In this document: positions 34,537 to 44,514 of the stretch, piece by piece
Layout of the letters: every line of letters starts with the position of its first letter
How positions within the stretch are numbered: the first letter of the stretch is position 1
From: an uncultured Anaeromusa sp.
GTDB lineage: Bacteria > Bacillota > Negativicutes > Anaeromusales > Anaeromusaceae
Assembly (NCBI RefSeq): GCF_963668665.1
Contig: NZ_OY764901.1
Span: 1 to 64,000 of the forward strand
DNA length: 64,000 bases
Reading direction: 5' to 3'
Made by a program: the position numbers and the translations under genes
Notes under the pieces: model-generated
What the model was told of the DNA's origin: nothing
Seen by the model: the letters and a program-made list of their open reading frames with translations, nothing else
Databases searched by the model: none

Positions 34537-37500
34537 TTACTGCGATTGGTCGGCGTTATCCTTTTCCTGACCGGCTGGGGTTACCTCCAGCCCACGCCGG
34601 GTAAGAAGAGGGTCGACAGTTAGGACGAAGTCGTCGACCGTATTCACGCTATTCCTGAGTTCAGCATTTTGGCAACTCCGCCACGCACTAGAATCCATAC
34701 TGTTTTGGCTATAGCCTATGGTACCACGTAAAACGTCTAACCCGATGTTTTGCACGGGCGACGTTGGCGTCGGCGTCGGTGTTGGCGTCGGCGTTGGCGT
34801 TGGTGTTGGCGTTGGTGTCGGCGTTGGTGTTGGTGTCGGCGCCACCTTCACGTTAACCGTGCCGCTGCCGCTAGGCTGCAGATTGGAGTTGTTATTTTTG
34901 ATGTTGCTATTAGGATTGCCGATATTAAGCGCAATACTGCTGCCGCTGATTGGCTGATTCAACACGATATCCGAGCTTGCGCCGACGGTCGTCAAGGTGA
35001 CCGCACCCGTAGAGGCCAGGCCGCTGCCGCCTGCCGCGCTGCCGATAGCGAGGGTCTGACCATTGGTGAGCGCGATCGCCCCGGTACTGCCGGTCAGCGT
35101 ACCCACTGCATTGTCGGTTTTTGCTAAATCCACCGAACCGCCAACCGTAAGGGCTAGGGTATTCGCGGTGACAGTGCCACTCGCGCCTTGGCGGATGTCT
35201 CGACCGGCATTTAAGGTGATCACACCGCTGGAAGCGGTCGTCTGCAGCGGCTGATTGATTACTATATCCGAAGCGGCCTCGTTGGCAGTCAGACTGATAT
35301 TACCGCTTGAGACTAGGCCACTGCTCCCTGGTGTGGTATCGCCGATATTGAGAGTCTGACCATTGGTGAGCGCGATCGCCCCGGTACTGCCGGTCAGCGT
35401 ACCAATCCGGTTGCCGGACTGCGCTAAAGCTACACTACCGCCGCTGGTGTTGAGGCTGAGTGCGTCGGCAGTGATACTGCCGACGCTTCCCTCGCTGATG
35501 CTGCCGCCCTTAGTAACCAAACTAAGCGTAGAACCAGGATTGGCCGTCACCGCACCGTTATACGTCTGATTGCAGTTAGTTGTAACACTGCCGCCAGGAT
35601 TGTAGGAAGTGCCGGCAACGGTTACGAGATGGCCCTCGACAGTAAGATGATTTGCCGCATCGACACTATACATGGCTGTCTCCGTTCCTAAAACGCTTTT
35701 AATAGTGGCATTGCTTACGGCACTGCTGCTTTCCAGCGTCAGGGTATCGGCTGCAAGGTTCCTACCGGTGATAGTCATGATCCCCGCGGCATCTTTGATG
35801 CCTGCCGTTCCGGAGTAATAGGCGCCGCTAAACGGGCTAGCGCCGCGCGAAGCGGACAACAGAAAACTATTGGTACTATTGGTTAGCTTACTTTGAGCCA
35901 CTGGGATATAGAAAAAACCTGTACTGTCATACACGGTCCCGGTACCGGCTGCTGAACCACCAAAGAACGCAGCAACATGATCTCCGCTTTGCCCGCCGGA
36001 TAGCGTGCCGGAGATAATCCGCTTAGTAGTGTCCCAGGTAGTTGAATAAATCCACCCTGTATTAGCACCTACTCCTTTAGGCGAACTAGAACCCGAACTA
36101 GATCCAATCAGTTTGCCGGTACTGAAGCAGTTGGTAATAGTGACTCCGTTACTTCCCACTAAACTACCGAAAGTAAAACTGTTGTTCTCCCCGCTTACGT
36201 TGCCCGTACTATAGCAGTTGCTTATACTGCCACTATTGCTCCCCACTAGTCCGCCGAAACTATAACTCTCGTTATCTCCTATTACGTTGCCCGTACTATA
36301 GCAGTTGCTTATACTGCCACCATTAGTCCCCACTAGTCCGCCGAAATAAAGACTTGTGTTATCCCCCTTCACACTGCCTGTACTGTAGCAGTTATTTATA
36401 CTGCCACTATTGCTCCCCACTAGTCCGCCGAAACCGCTATTACACTCTAAACTGATCAAAGTGAGATCGCTGCTGTAATAGCTATTGCTTATACTGCCAC
36501 TATTAGTCCCCGCTAGTCCGCCGTACATACTATTAAAGCCCCCCCCTCCATACGACTAGTACTATAGCAGCTGATTATACTACCACTATTAGACCCCACT
36601 AGTCCGCCGTATATACGACTAGAGTAAAATCCAAATACCGTAGTAGTACTATAGCAGTTGATTATACTGCCTCCATTATCCCCCACTAGGCTGCCATAGT
36701 TGTAACTACTGTCCTTCCCGCTCACACTGCCGCCAATTAATCCTACATTGCGAATCACCGCACTTGAATCAGTAGCACCAAACATGCCAAAATAGCTTCG
36801 CCCTGTGCCGCTCATCGTAAACTCTCTAACCTTATGCCCCAAGCCGTCGAAACTGCCAGTGAATCTAGCACTACTATTTCCAATGGGTGTAAAACCTGCA
36901 CCACTATTTAGATTGCTCCAATTGTCGCCGACTGTGCCGTTATCCGCCTCATCGTCTGGGTCGATATTCGCTTTGCCGATATCGGCATTGAGGGCATAAT
37001 AGCCATTTAGATTGTTATTCATGTTTTGCAGCTCACTGATATCATTAATGAGCTTATATTCTTGATTGTTAATCGTCAGCTTCCCCTTCGTACTTCCGCT
37101 AAAGGTCACCGAGCCGCTTGTGCCGACAAGCAGGTTGCCGCTTGCGCCGGTAGTGACGGTCAGCGCGCCGCCGCCTGTACTGGTAACCGCCCCGTTGATA
37201 TTTACATTGTTAGCAGCCGATAGCTCCAGCTGGTTGGCCGAGCTCCAGGCTACCGGCGCATTGACATGGATATCGCCTTTTTCGCTGCCGCTTGCGTCTG
37301 TCTTTATGGTAATGGAGCTACTGCTTAGCGCGGTCTGCAGGTCGCTGTTATTCATGTAGTTCGTCCCGTTCGCGCCTGTACCGATGGTATAGTCAGACGG
37401 GTCTAGAAGCCAGCTGCCGGTTTTGCCTTTAGGAGCGGTTGTGATGACCCTGGCTTCTTTTGTCAAGGTCAGCGTCTTTTTGCCGGACGTTTCTACCTGT

Positions 37501-38648
37501 CCGCCATCGCCTGAAAGCGCTCCGCCTTGGGCGCGGATGGTTCCGGCAAAATTCGTTGCGCCGTCTGACCACACGGCTACCTGTCCGCCGTTTCCTAAAG
37601 TTAGGGCATCCGCCTTGATAAGGGTTCCTTGATCTACGCTGACGGTTTTGGCTCTATATTCGCTGCCCTGTCCGTGAAAGTTGCCGCCAATCAGGGCTGT
37701 GCCGCCGCCTTGGTTCCCCGATACATCGATGAGCGATCCTGTTTTTAGATGGATGGCATCGCCCAGCACCTTGACCGTGCCGCCGGTGGTTTTGCCGCTC
37801 GCGTCCAGTGTGCCGCTGTTTACGGCACGATTCCCTTCCAGGACAATGCTGCCGCCGTTATGCTGTATGCTTTCGGCCCGAATAATACCGCTGTTGTTGA
37901 CCACGGTATTTAACAGCGCGTTCTTGGTCCCGGCACTCATGAGCACGAGGCCGCCGCTCGCGCTGATGCTCCCTGTGTTTACGGCGCTGCCGTTTAGGAT
38001 GCCGGTATCTACCGTGACGTTTAGGAGACTGTCGCCGCTAAAATCAAGGCTTATTTTATTGCCTGCCGCCAGTGCCGCTACTTTCGCGCTAATGACGCCT
38101 TCATTTTTTACCTGCGGCCCAAGGAGCACCACTTCACCGGCGCTGATATGGCCCTGATTGACGACCGCACCCGCGCTGTTTTGTTGGGTAAAAGCATAGC
38201 GTCCTTTTTGAAAGTCACTATCAGAAAGACTCAGCGTCGAAACCACCAGCCCTCCGGTCTGTACCGAAGCACCGGGCGCAAACAAAATGCCGCTGGGGTT
38301 AATCAAATATACCTTGCCGTTTGCGCTTAGGCTCCCGTAAATACTGGAGGCGTTATTGCCGACGACCCGGTTGAGTGCAACCGAATTTACCCCAGGCTGA
38401 ATAAACTGTACCTTTTCGCCGGGTGCGATAGAAAAGCTCTGCCAGTTGATGCCGACCTTATCGGTCGTTTGCCGGATGGTCATGGCAGTGCCGCTCGCCG
38501 TAATAGCGGCACTGCCGCTTGTCACGCTGCCCCCTGTGGGATTTGCGTATACAGGGGTATAGCTGCTGATAAACAGCGCCCCTAACGCCACCGACGGTAA
38601 AACACTCTTCGCAAGGCGCTGCCAGTGCCGTTTCCATGCTCGTTGCAT
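34537..38648 (-). CDS. Two-partner secretion exoprotein TpsA with GLUG repeats (frameshifted at a G8 tract)
   Basis: The gene reads from an ATG after AAAGGAGGAG. A signal peptide (to about VYA-NPTGG) precedes a haemagglutinin-type TPS secretion domain (TDKVGINWQSFSIAPGEKV, VALNRVVGNNASSIYGSLSANGKVYLINPSGILF). A beta-helix follows, then a run of GLUG repeats (GGLVGSNSGSISNCYSTG) of about 25-27 residues. A second beta-helix, about 13 Pro-Thr pairs and a C-terminal domain complete it. The frame breaks at 36539-36546. With G9, one base more, it reads STSRMEGGGFNSMYGGLAG, which has exactly the spacing of the neighbouring repeat. It is probably a surface or secreted adhesin moved by the adjacent TpsB. 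In this copy only the first 700 or so residues can be made. Confidence 0.82.
34763..34840 (-). repeat. Hexanucleotide repeats encoding a Pro-Thr stalk
   Basis: Thirteen imperfect copies of GTTGGC/GTCGGT-type hexamers (plus strand) encode alternating Pro and Thr near the C-terminus of TpsA. It would form an extended stalk or wall-spanning linker. Copies are in multiples of six bases, so length changes keep the frame. Confidence 0.85.
36539..36546 (-). repeat. G8 homopolymer, candidate phase-variation tract
   Basis: Eight C on the plus strand (G8 in the gene) at the exact point where the TpsA frame shifts. One extra G restores the reading frame and the 19-residue spacing of the repeats. Slipped-strand changes here would switch the full-length exoprotein on or off. 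Confidence 0.65.
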
Positions 38649-38661
38649 AATAACTCCTCCT

Positions 38662-40368
38662 TTACAAATACCGTACGGCCTGCAGCCATAAGCGCCCGTT
38701 TTTATTCGTATCATTGGCGGACGGCTCATCCCCGATTTTAAACGCATAATCCAAGCGATAGGAAAAAACATTGTCCTGTTGCCAGCGAAGACCAAAGCCC
38801 GCTCCCATCAGGCTGCGGCGGTTTTGTCCTGCACCTGCCCAAGGATTTTTATTGGACATGACGCTTCCATAGTCATAAAAGGCTACCAATTGCACATGCC
38901 GATCGCCTTTTGATAACCCTTTGAGTTGCCACCTAAACTCGCCTGACAGGCGATATCCCTGATCTCCCGCTGCTTCGCCCTGGGAAAAAGCGCGTACACC
39001 GCTGGCTCCGCCAAGGTAGAGTTTTTCGGAGGAATCAAGATTTGTGTTAGCCAGTTGCCCCGTGAAGCTAAAGAAAAAGTCCAAATGGTCTGCCAGGTAT
39101 TGCTGGCGCTGATAGCTAAGGAGTGTTTTAGAAAAATGCCCTGCACTCTTGGCCGTAGCATCATCAACGGCTTTCGTCGCGGCATCTTGAAGCGAAAGTG
39201 AGCCTACATAATGATTTAGCGAAAAACTATTAAACGCACCACCTAATACATTGTCGCTAAAATTACCGGTTAGGGCTGCATTCCATACGCTGCTATTTTT
39301 CCTGGCATAGCTGCTGCTTTGTACTATGTCATCTGCCATATGCTTTTGATCATAGCCAAGGCTGCCGGATAGATTAAAGCTGCGGCTACGCACTACCGGA
39401 TAGCTCACGCTTGCGCTGTCGGTATTGGCGACGCCGCTTGCACCAGCCGATGAAAAAATATCGCCCAACGTATAATCCATGCGGGAGTGACTAATACTAA
39501 GGCGCGCTCCGTTAACCCCAAGCGGCCGATTATAAAGAGCGTTATAATTTTTTAGCTCGGTATTTTCAGTAACCATTGCGCCAAGACTAAGCTGGTCTCC
39601 AAGACCGCCAGGATTGTTGACGTTAAGCTCAATTCCGCTGCGTACCCGTCCGCTATAAGGGTTGCCCCAATTGTCACTATAGATAGCGCCGCTAATTCTT
39701 TTCGTATCGCCGGCCTCTAAGACCAGATCAGCCGTACCGCTGGTTTTGCCTGGACGCAGGCTGGCATTGACGCGAATACCGCTAAGGTCATTGAGCAACA
39801 GCAAGGCTCGGTCGAGCGGCGCCTGACGGATCATGCTGCCCGGCTTTACACAGCGCAGCATATTTTTAAGATAGCTGGGGCTACTATGCGCCGCGCTGTT
39901 AATGATAAGCTCGCCGTATTTACCGGGAACTATCGCAATTTCCACGACGCCATCGGTAATGGACTGCGCCGGGAGATAAGCAAACGCCACCAAATAGCCT
40001 TGCCGACGCAGATACCCGGTAAGGTCACCGGCCGCCTGATTTAGCTCGTCAAGCGTCAGCTCACGGCCTTCGTAGCGTTTTAGCTGACTAAGGAGTTCTG
40101 GTTCGAGCAGCGGCAGTTCCCCGCTCAGACGAAAGCGGCTGACGGCGATCTTTTCCTTGCTTTTACTTTGGTCTGGCTGCTCGTCTTGTTGAATGGTAAC
40201 CGATGGCTTGTTATTTTGCTCCACCTGCTGCGGCGGCGGTTTGACTCCATCGAGGAGTGTGCCGCTGGTCGGCGGCACAGCGGCAAAAGCCGGCATATCC
40301 GCCGCCATCAGGCAGAATAAAGACGCCCCCAAAATCTGTTTAAAACGATGTAGTGTATTGTTTTTCAT
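38662..40368 (-). CDS. Two-partner secretion outer-membrane transporter TpsB (FhaC/ShlB family)
   Basis: A 568-residue outer-membrane protein. A signal peptide (to about AFA-AVPP) is followed by a Pro/Gln-rich stretch and POTRA domain(s) (about 72-150; FRLSGELPLLEPELLSQL, LDELNQAAGDLTGYLRRQGYLVAFAYLPAQ). A 16-strand barrel of the ShlB type follows, ending in DYAFKIGDEP...WLQAVRYL with an aromatic-rich terminal strand. It carries TpsA across the outer membrane. The start lies 25 bases after the receiver-like gene. The presence of this family indicates a diderm host. Confidence 0.93.
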   Translation of the reverse strand: MKNNTLHRFKQILGASLFCLMAADMPAFAAVPPTSGTLLDGVKPPPQQVEQNNKPSVTIQQDEQPDQSKSKEKIAVSRFRLSGELPLLEPELLSQLKRYEGRELTLDELNQAAGDLTGYLRRQGYLVAFAYLPAQSITDGVVEIAIVPGKYGELIINSAAHSSPSYLKNMLRCVKPGSMIRQAPLDRALLLLNDLSGIRVNASLRPGKTSGTADLVLEAGDTKRISGAIYSDNWGNPYSGRVRSGIELNVNNPGGLGDQLSLGAMVTENTELKNYNALYNRPLGVNGARLSISHSRMDYTLGDIFSSAGASGVANTDSASVSYPVVRSRSFNLSGSLGYDQKHMADDIVQSSSYARKNSSVWNAALTGNFSDNVLGGAFNSFSLNHYVGSLSLQDAATKAVDDATAKSAGHFSKTLLSYQRQQYLADHLDFFFSFTGQLANTNLDSSEKLYLGGASGVRAFSQGEAAGDQGYRLSGEFRWQLKGLSKGDRHVQLVAFYDYGSVMSNKNPWAGAGQNRRSLMGAGFGLRWQQDNVFSYRLDYAFKIGDEPSANDTNKNGRLWLQAVRYL

Positions 40369-40392
40369 GCTAGGTTCCCTTCGTTTATCAAT

Positions 40393-40725
40393 TCACTGCC
40401 AATATTGCTGCAGCACAGATTCTGTCAGCATTTTTTTTAGCCCGCTGAGTAATGCTGTCTCCCCCTTCGGGAAGCGGCAAGTTAAAACGGCATTATTCTC
40501 CGGGTTTAGACCAATCAGGAAGGCGCCTTGGTATTGGGCGGCAAAACGGGTAATGTCTTGAATCGGAAATTCCAGCGTATCAAAAATAATAACGCCCGGC
40601 AGCTGACAGGTATGGATATCACCTAGCCCGGCTAGAACAGTCACCGTAAATTCTTTGCTCTGTTGCAAACTATAGGCAAGCCCTGTCATATACATAGACC
40701 GGCCGCAGAGAATTACCTCCGTCAT
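40393..40725 (-). CDS. Receiver-like small protein of the TPS operon
   Basis: A 110-residue protein that folds like a receiver domain by pattern: VILCGRSMYMTGLAYSLQQS, VIIFDTLEFPIQDITRF, GAFLIGLNPENNAVLTCR. The usual N-terminal acidic pair is absent (CGRS in its place), although one Asp sits where the acceptor would be (IIFD). It may be a pseudo-receiver that binds a partner without being phosphorylated. It opens the tpsB-tpsA operon. No established family name was recognised. Confidence 0.65.
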   Translation of the reverse strand: MTEVILCGRSMYMTGLAYSLQQSKEFTVTVLAGLGDIHTCQLPGVIIFDTLEFPIQDITRFAAQYQGAFLIGLNPENNAVLTCRFPKGETALLSGLKKMLTESVLQQYWQ

Positions 40726-40773
40726 TTTCTATCCGCCACCTCTAGCCAGAAATTTCCTTGCAACTTTTCTTAT

Positions 40774-40801
40774 TGTATAAAAAAGCTAATTTGAAAAGCA
40801 A
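40774..40801 (-). promoter_or_regulatory. Candidate promoter of the TPS operon
   Basis: Leftward TTGCTT (40796-40801), 16 bases, TATACA (40774-40779), about 50 bases ahead of the receiver-like gene and after the response regulator terminator. The -35 match is partial. Confidence 0.4.
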
Positions 40802-40843
40802 TGTACGAAAGTGCCAAAATGCATGCACTAGCCTGACAATAAA

Positions 40844-40890
40844 AAACTGCCGTATCAGCGTTATCCTATCGCTACTACGGCAGTCTTGTT
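40844..40890 (-). terminator. Terminator after the LuxR-type response regulator
   Basis: AAACTGCCGTA.AGCG pairs with CGCT.TACGGCAGT with a T-rich exit, 20 bases past the regulator stop. It separates the two-component genes from the TPS operon they may control. Confidence 0.75.
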
Positions 40891-40905
40891 TCGTTCTTTA
40901 TTCTT

Positions 40906-41565
40906 TTACTCCGTTTGGGGGTCGGTCAGACCCTGACTTACGGCATACGCAATGGCTTGGCTGCGATTTTTTAGCTGCAGCGTTTCTAAAATTTGCTTGA
41001 TTTCATGTTTTATCGTCCGTTCGCTAAACCTAAGGGTCTCGCCAACTTGACGATAGGTCTGCCCGGAAGCTACTAAGGACAATATGGCTTCTTGCCGCGG
41101 TGTAAGTTCACTCCTTGCTTGCGGTTTAGCCGACGCTTCGCTAAGCTCACTTTCGCCGTGAAAATCCATAAGCACCTTTTGCATCATCCCCGGCGTCAAT
41201 GGAGATTCCCCCTGCTTGATACTACTAAACAGTTCCAGCAAATCCTTCGGCTGCAGTTTTTTAAAAAGATAGCCGCAAGCCCCGATTTTAATCGCTTCCA
41301 ACAGCTTCTCATCTTCTTCCGAGGCTGTCAGCATGACGATGATGATCTGCGGCATTTCCGCTTTAATCAACCGTGTAGCCAAAAGTCCGTCACACTTAGG
41401 CATGTATATATCCATTAAAATAACATCCGGCTTTACTTGACGCACTATCTCTAGGGCCTCAAACCCATCACCGGCCATACCGACAACCATGAAGTCATGA
41501 GCACTAAGCAGACTGGCCATACCCTCCCGAAAGAGCGCATGATCATCGACCAGCATTACCCGCAT
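40906..41565 (-). CDS. NarL/LuxR-type response regulator
   Basis: A 219-residue regulator. The receiver has D7-D8 and phospho-acceptor D52 (VILMDIYMPKCDG), with T and K in VMLTASEEDE and LFKKLQPKD. The LuxR-type helix-turn-helix (about 153-212) reads LTPRQEAILSLVASGQTYRQVGETLRFSERTIKHEIKQIL. It pairs with the kinase 26 bases upstream. It probably activates the TPS operon immediately downstream, but no binding site was proven. Confidence 0.92.
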   Translation of the reverse strand: MRVMLVDDHALFREGMASLLSAHDFMVVGMAGDGFEALEIVRQVKPDVILMDIYMPKCDGLLATRLIKAEMPQIIIVMLTASEEDEKLLEAIKIGACGYLFKKLQPKDLLELFSSIKQGESPLTPGMMQKVLMDFHGESELSEASAKPQARSELTPRQEAILSLVASGQTYRQVGETLRFSERTIKHEIKQILETLQLKNRSQAIAYAVSQGLTDPQTE

Positions 41566-41590
41566 AATAAAATCTCCTTCTCTACAACCT

Positions 41591-43267
41591 TTATCCGGCC
41601 ATACGCGGAACCTCTACAACGACCTCGGCCCCTTGGCCTACGGCTGAGGTAATCGTTAATTTTCCGCCCACTTTTTCTGCCCGTTCGCGCATACTGGTAA
41701 GACCAAAGCCTTTGTTTTCATCTATTAACTGATAGCCGCCGCCATCATCGGCGATACGGATCTGGACAAAGGCTTCGTCCATGGTCAGCACCAGCCGGAC
41801 AGACCGAGCTTTGGCATGCTTACGAACGTTATTTAAAGCTTCCTGCACAATCCGCATCAGTTGGAACGCAGCCACCGGCTCGATCTGCATCCGCTCAATA
41901 TCTGCCTTAATCGCAAGCTCCACTTTTATATCATAAGCTTCCCTTACCCATTCGGCATAAGTCTCCAGTGCTTCCGCCAGCCCCTTTTCTGCCAATTTTA
42001 CCACCTGCACGCCGCGAATATATTCCTGCATATCAGTATAGGCCTTTTGACTAATATCCACTAAACGATTCAAGTCGGCTACTGCCTTATCCATTTTTCC
42101 GTCAGCGACAAGTTTCATAATGGTATGGGACTGTACGTTTACATACCCCAGTACCTGATATAAATCGTCATGCAGTTCGCGCGCCAAATTAGCCCGTTCC
42201 TGAATTACGGCGGCTGCCCTTTGCTGCTCTATCAGCGCAGCCTGGCTGCGTTTTTGCTGCGTAATATCCTGCAGCACAACGGTTTTTCCCAATAAATGAT
42301 TATTCACAGACAAGGGCGTAACCTGCACACGATAATACCGGGTTTCCCCGGACAACTGCCGCATTACCTCTATATCCAATACGTTGGGCTGATTCCCCGC
42401 CTCAGAAAGAGCCGGCCAAGCTGCGATAAGCCGGGAAAATCTCTCGCCCACGGCTAGCGGCAAGCCTGTACAGATCGTTTGCGCCATAGGGTTAACCTCT
42501 ACGATACAGCCATACTCATCTACGACCACCAGTCCGTCAATCATATTTTTAACGACCGTCTCTTCGGCCAGCAAAGAAATATTGTACACCCGCCAACGAT
42601 AAAACCCCCAAGCAACAGCCAGGCTTGCCAGCAAAAAGAATAAAGGAAACGGGGATATCCATTGGATAGAAGGAATACGCCTTAGCAGTGCCCCTGACAC
42701 GGTAAAAAGTCCAACCAAGGTATACCACCAGGCTTGTTTCCTGCGCATGCCATTCGTAATAAAGATCCAGCGAAAATTCAAACTAACCGTAATGACCATA
42801 AACGCTGAAAGTACTAACCAAATCGCCTTTTGACAGGCGCCGGGAACAAGCCTCAAGACCTCCCCCTCCAAAAAAGCCCGCTGCCACAGCAGATGGTGCC
42901 AGGAATCGGTAAGCATGAACGCATACAGTACGGCAGCACTGCCATGTACCATATACTTTAGAATGGACGGCAACTCATTTTCCTGTTTGCTGATTTTTAT
43001 CGTAAATATAAACCATAAATAGGGCGAAAGACAGGTCGCCATGTACTGCAGTTCAAACCAAAACAGCTTATCCGAAAGTGTGCTGCTGGTACTAAGCAGC
43101 ACACTAAAACACAGCCAAGCAGCCTTTGTCAGCTGCACACAGACCTGCGCGATGGCTCCAGACGTTTCACGAAATTGCCAGATATAAGTAGCCAATGCAA
43201 TGATGATTCCTGCTACCAAGAGGTAAAACCAAATATTAGAAATAGGCGCGTAAGCTGTAATCGGCAT
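41591..43267 (-). CDS. Sensor histidine kinase, 7TM-type input, PAS and HisKA_3
   Basis: A 558-residue kinase. Seven hydrophobic helices in the first 230 residues match the 'histidine kinase N-terminal 7TM' input. A PAS domain (about 240-345; MIDGLVVVDEYGCIVEVNPMAQ), a HisKA_3 dimerisation/phospho-acceptor helix with LARELHDDLYQVLG, and an ATPase domain with RIVQEALNNVRKHAKA, IADDGGGYQ and GFGLTSMRERAEKVGG follow. It is the partner of the regulator that follows. The ligand is unknown. Confidence 0.92.
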   Translation of the reverse strand: MPITAYAPISNIWFYLLVAGIIIALATYIWQFRETSGAIAQVCVQLTKAAWLCFSVLLSTSSTLSDKLFWFELQYMATCLSPYLWFIFTIKISKQENELPSILKYMVHGSAAVLYAFMLTDSWHHLLWQRAFLEGEVLRLVPGACQKAIWLVLSAFMVITVSLNFRWIFITNGMRRKQAWWYTLVGLFTVSGALLRRIPSIQWISPFPLFFLLASLAVAWGFYRWRVYNISLLAEETVVKNMIDGLVVVDEYGCIVEVNPMAQTICTGLPLAVGERFSRLIAAWPALSEAGNQPNVLDIEVMRQLSGETRYYRVQVTPLSVNNHLLGKTVVLQDITQQKRSQAALIEQQRAAAVIQERANLARELHDDLYQVLGYVNVQSHTIMKLVADGKMDKAVADLNRLVDISQKAYTDMQEYIRGVQVVKLAEKGLAEALETYAEWVREAYDIKVELAIKADIERMQIEPVAAFQLMRIVQEALNNVRKHAKARSVRLVLTMDEAFVQIRIADDGGGYQLIDENKGFGLTSMRERAEKVGGKLTITSAVGQGAEVVVEVPRMAG

Positions 43268-43357
43268 AAAAAATCATGTTCCTTCTCTTTATAGTGCTGT
43301 TAGAACTTCAACAAGCCCGCCTCATACTCCTGTTTAGTTTTAATACATTCGAGTATA

Positions 43358-43555
43358 CTATCTCCACATAATTTCAGGCTTCTTTGTATATCTAATCTCT
43401 TTTAAGTATTGGTATTTTTGATGACCAAAAATTCCTGTTGAAAAAATCGAGTATCCCTTTGGTACCTTTAATACTCTTTCCAACGCTTTATGAGCATGAG
43501 CAGCATAACCTATTACACAGCTTCCAATGCCGATTGACTGCGCAAAAACCATCAT
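43358..43555 (-). pseudogene. C-terminal fragment of a nitroreductase-family gene
   Basis: A 65-residue frame reads FAQSIGIGSCVIGYAAHAHKALERVLKVPKGY...YTKKPEIMW. This is the usual end of FMN-dependent nitroreductases (about 170-200 residues). The N-terminal FMN-binding part is missing. The fragment abuts the ATPase gene stop, so a deletion probably joined the two. No function is expected. Confidence 0.7.
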
Positions 43556-44514
43556 TTATCAATATTCGTAACATTTTTCCGATATATGCAAGATAACGTG
43601 AAAACACCACAAATAACATTATTGGAATTAAGCACATTAAGCTTCTCAACACCAAACTCTGCCATTAAACGAATACCCTCCATTAAAGTATTTTCATAAT
43701 CAATAGTAGGCAAAGCATTATCAAATTGTCCCCCGTTTTGAAAAACCATTACATCTTTAATTTTAGCTGCATTCAGATAAGCTCCATACTGCTTCGTTCC
43801 AAAGAATGAAGCTACATAGTCGCTTTTCGGTCTGAATATAAGGTCTTCTTTCGTACCTTCCTGTTCAATCCTGCCTTTGTTTAACAGAAAAATGCGTGTT
43901 GCCATATTAAAAGCTTCTTCAATATCGTGAGTTACAAAAACAATGGTTTTATTTAAATTTTTAAATAATCGTTTAATCTCTTCTTGAAGGTTTTTTCTAA
44001 CCAAGGCATCAACAGCTCCAAAAGGCTCATCCATTAAAATAAGTTCTGGATCAGCGGCCAATGCCCTAGCCACTCCTACTCTCTGTTTTTGTCCGCCGCT
44101 AAGTTCCTTTGGTACCTTAGATAAAAAGGCACTGTCAAGCCCAACCAACTCAATCAATTCTGTGGCACGTTTTTCTCTGCGTTCTGCAGCTATTCCCATA
44201 ATTTCCAACACATAGGATATGTTCTTTTCAATACTCAGATGAGGAAATAGCCCTGTACTCTGAATAACATATCCAATGCCACGCCTTAATTCGATAACAT
44301 CCCAATCCTCAATCAGTCTGTTCTTTATATAAATTTCTCCCTTGTCTTGTCGGTGAAGACGGTTAATCATTTTCAGCAAGGTTGTCTTCCCACAACCAGA
44401 GGAACCAAGCAAAGCAACCATTTCTCCCTTCCGAATGTTAAGCGTTAAATCACTGATAACGTAATTCTGCGCATCATATGATTTATAAACATTCTGAAAA
44501 GATACCATATTCAT
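43552..44514 (-). CDS. opuCA: Osmoprotectant ABC transporter ATPase with short CBS tail (OpuCA-like)
   Basis: A 320-residue ATPase. Walker A is GSSGCGKTT, the Q-loop lies near YVIQSTGLFPHLS, the signature is LSGGQKQRVGVARAL, Walker B is LILMDEPFGAVD, and H-loop VTHDIEEA. A C-terminal CBS-like segment (DVMVFQNGGQFDNA...VEKLNVLNSNNVICGVFTL) is shorter than the two CBS domains of OpuCA (usually about 380 residues). The last residues may be new sequence after the deletion that left the nitroreductase fragment. It energises uptake of glycine betaine, choline or similar. It overlaps the binding-protein gene by 4 bases. Confidence 0.87.
   Translation of the reverse strand: MNMVSFQNVYKSYDAQNYVISDLTLNIRKGEMVALLGSSGCGKTTLLKMINRLHRQDKGEIYIKNRLIEDWDVIELRRGIGYVIQSTGLFPHLSIEKNISYVLEIMGIAAERREKRATELIELVGLDSAFLSKVPKELSGGQKQRVGVARALAADPELILMDEPFGAVDALVRKNLQEEIKRLFKNLNKTIVFVTHDIEEAFNMATRIFLLNKGRIEQEGTKEDLIFRPKSDYVASFFGTKQYGAYLNAAKIKDVMVFQNGGQFDNALPTIDYENTLMEGIRLMAEFGVEKLNVLNSNNVICGVFTLSCIYRKNVTNIDK

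Noticed and set aside
34718..34957. Plus-strand Gly-Val repeat frame
   Set aside because: It is the complement of the Pro-Thr stalk of TpsA.
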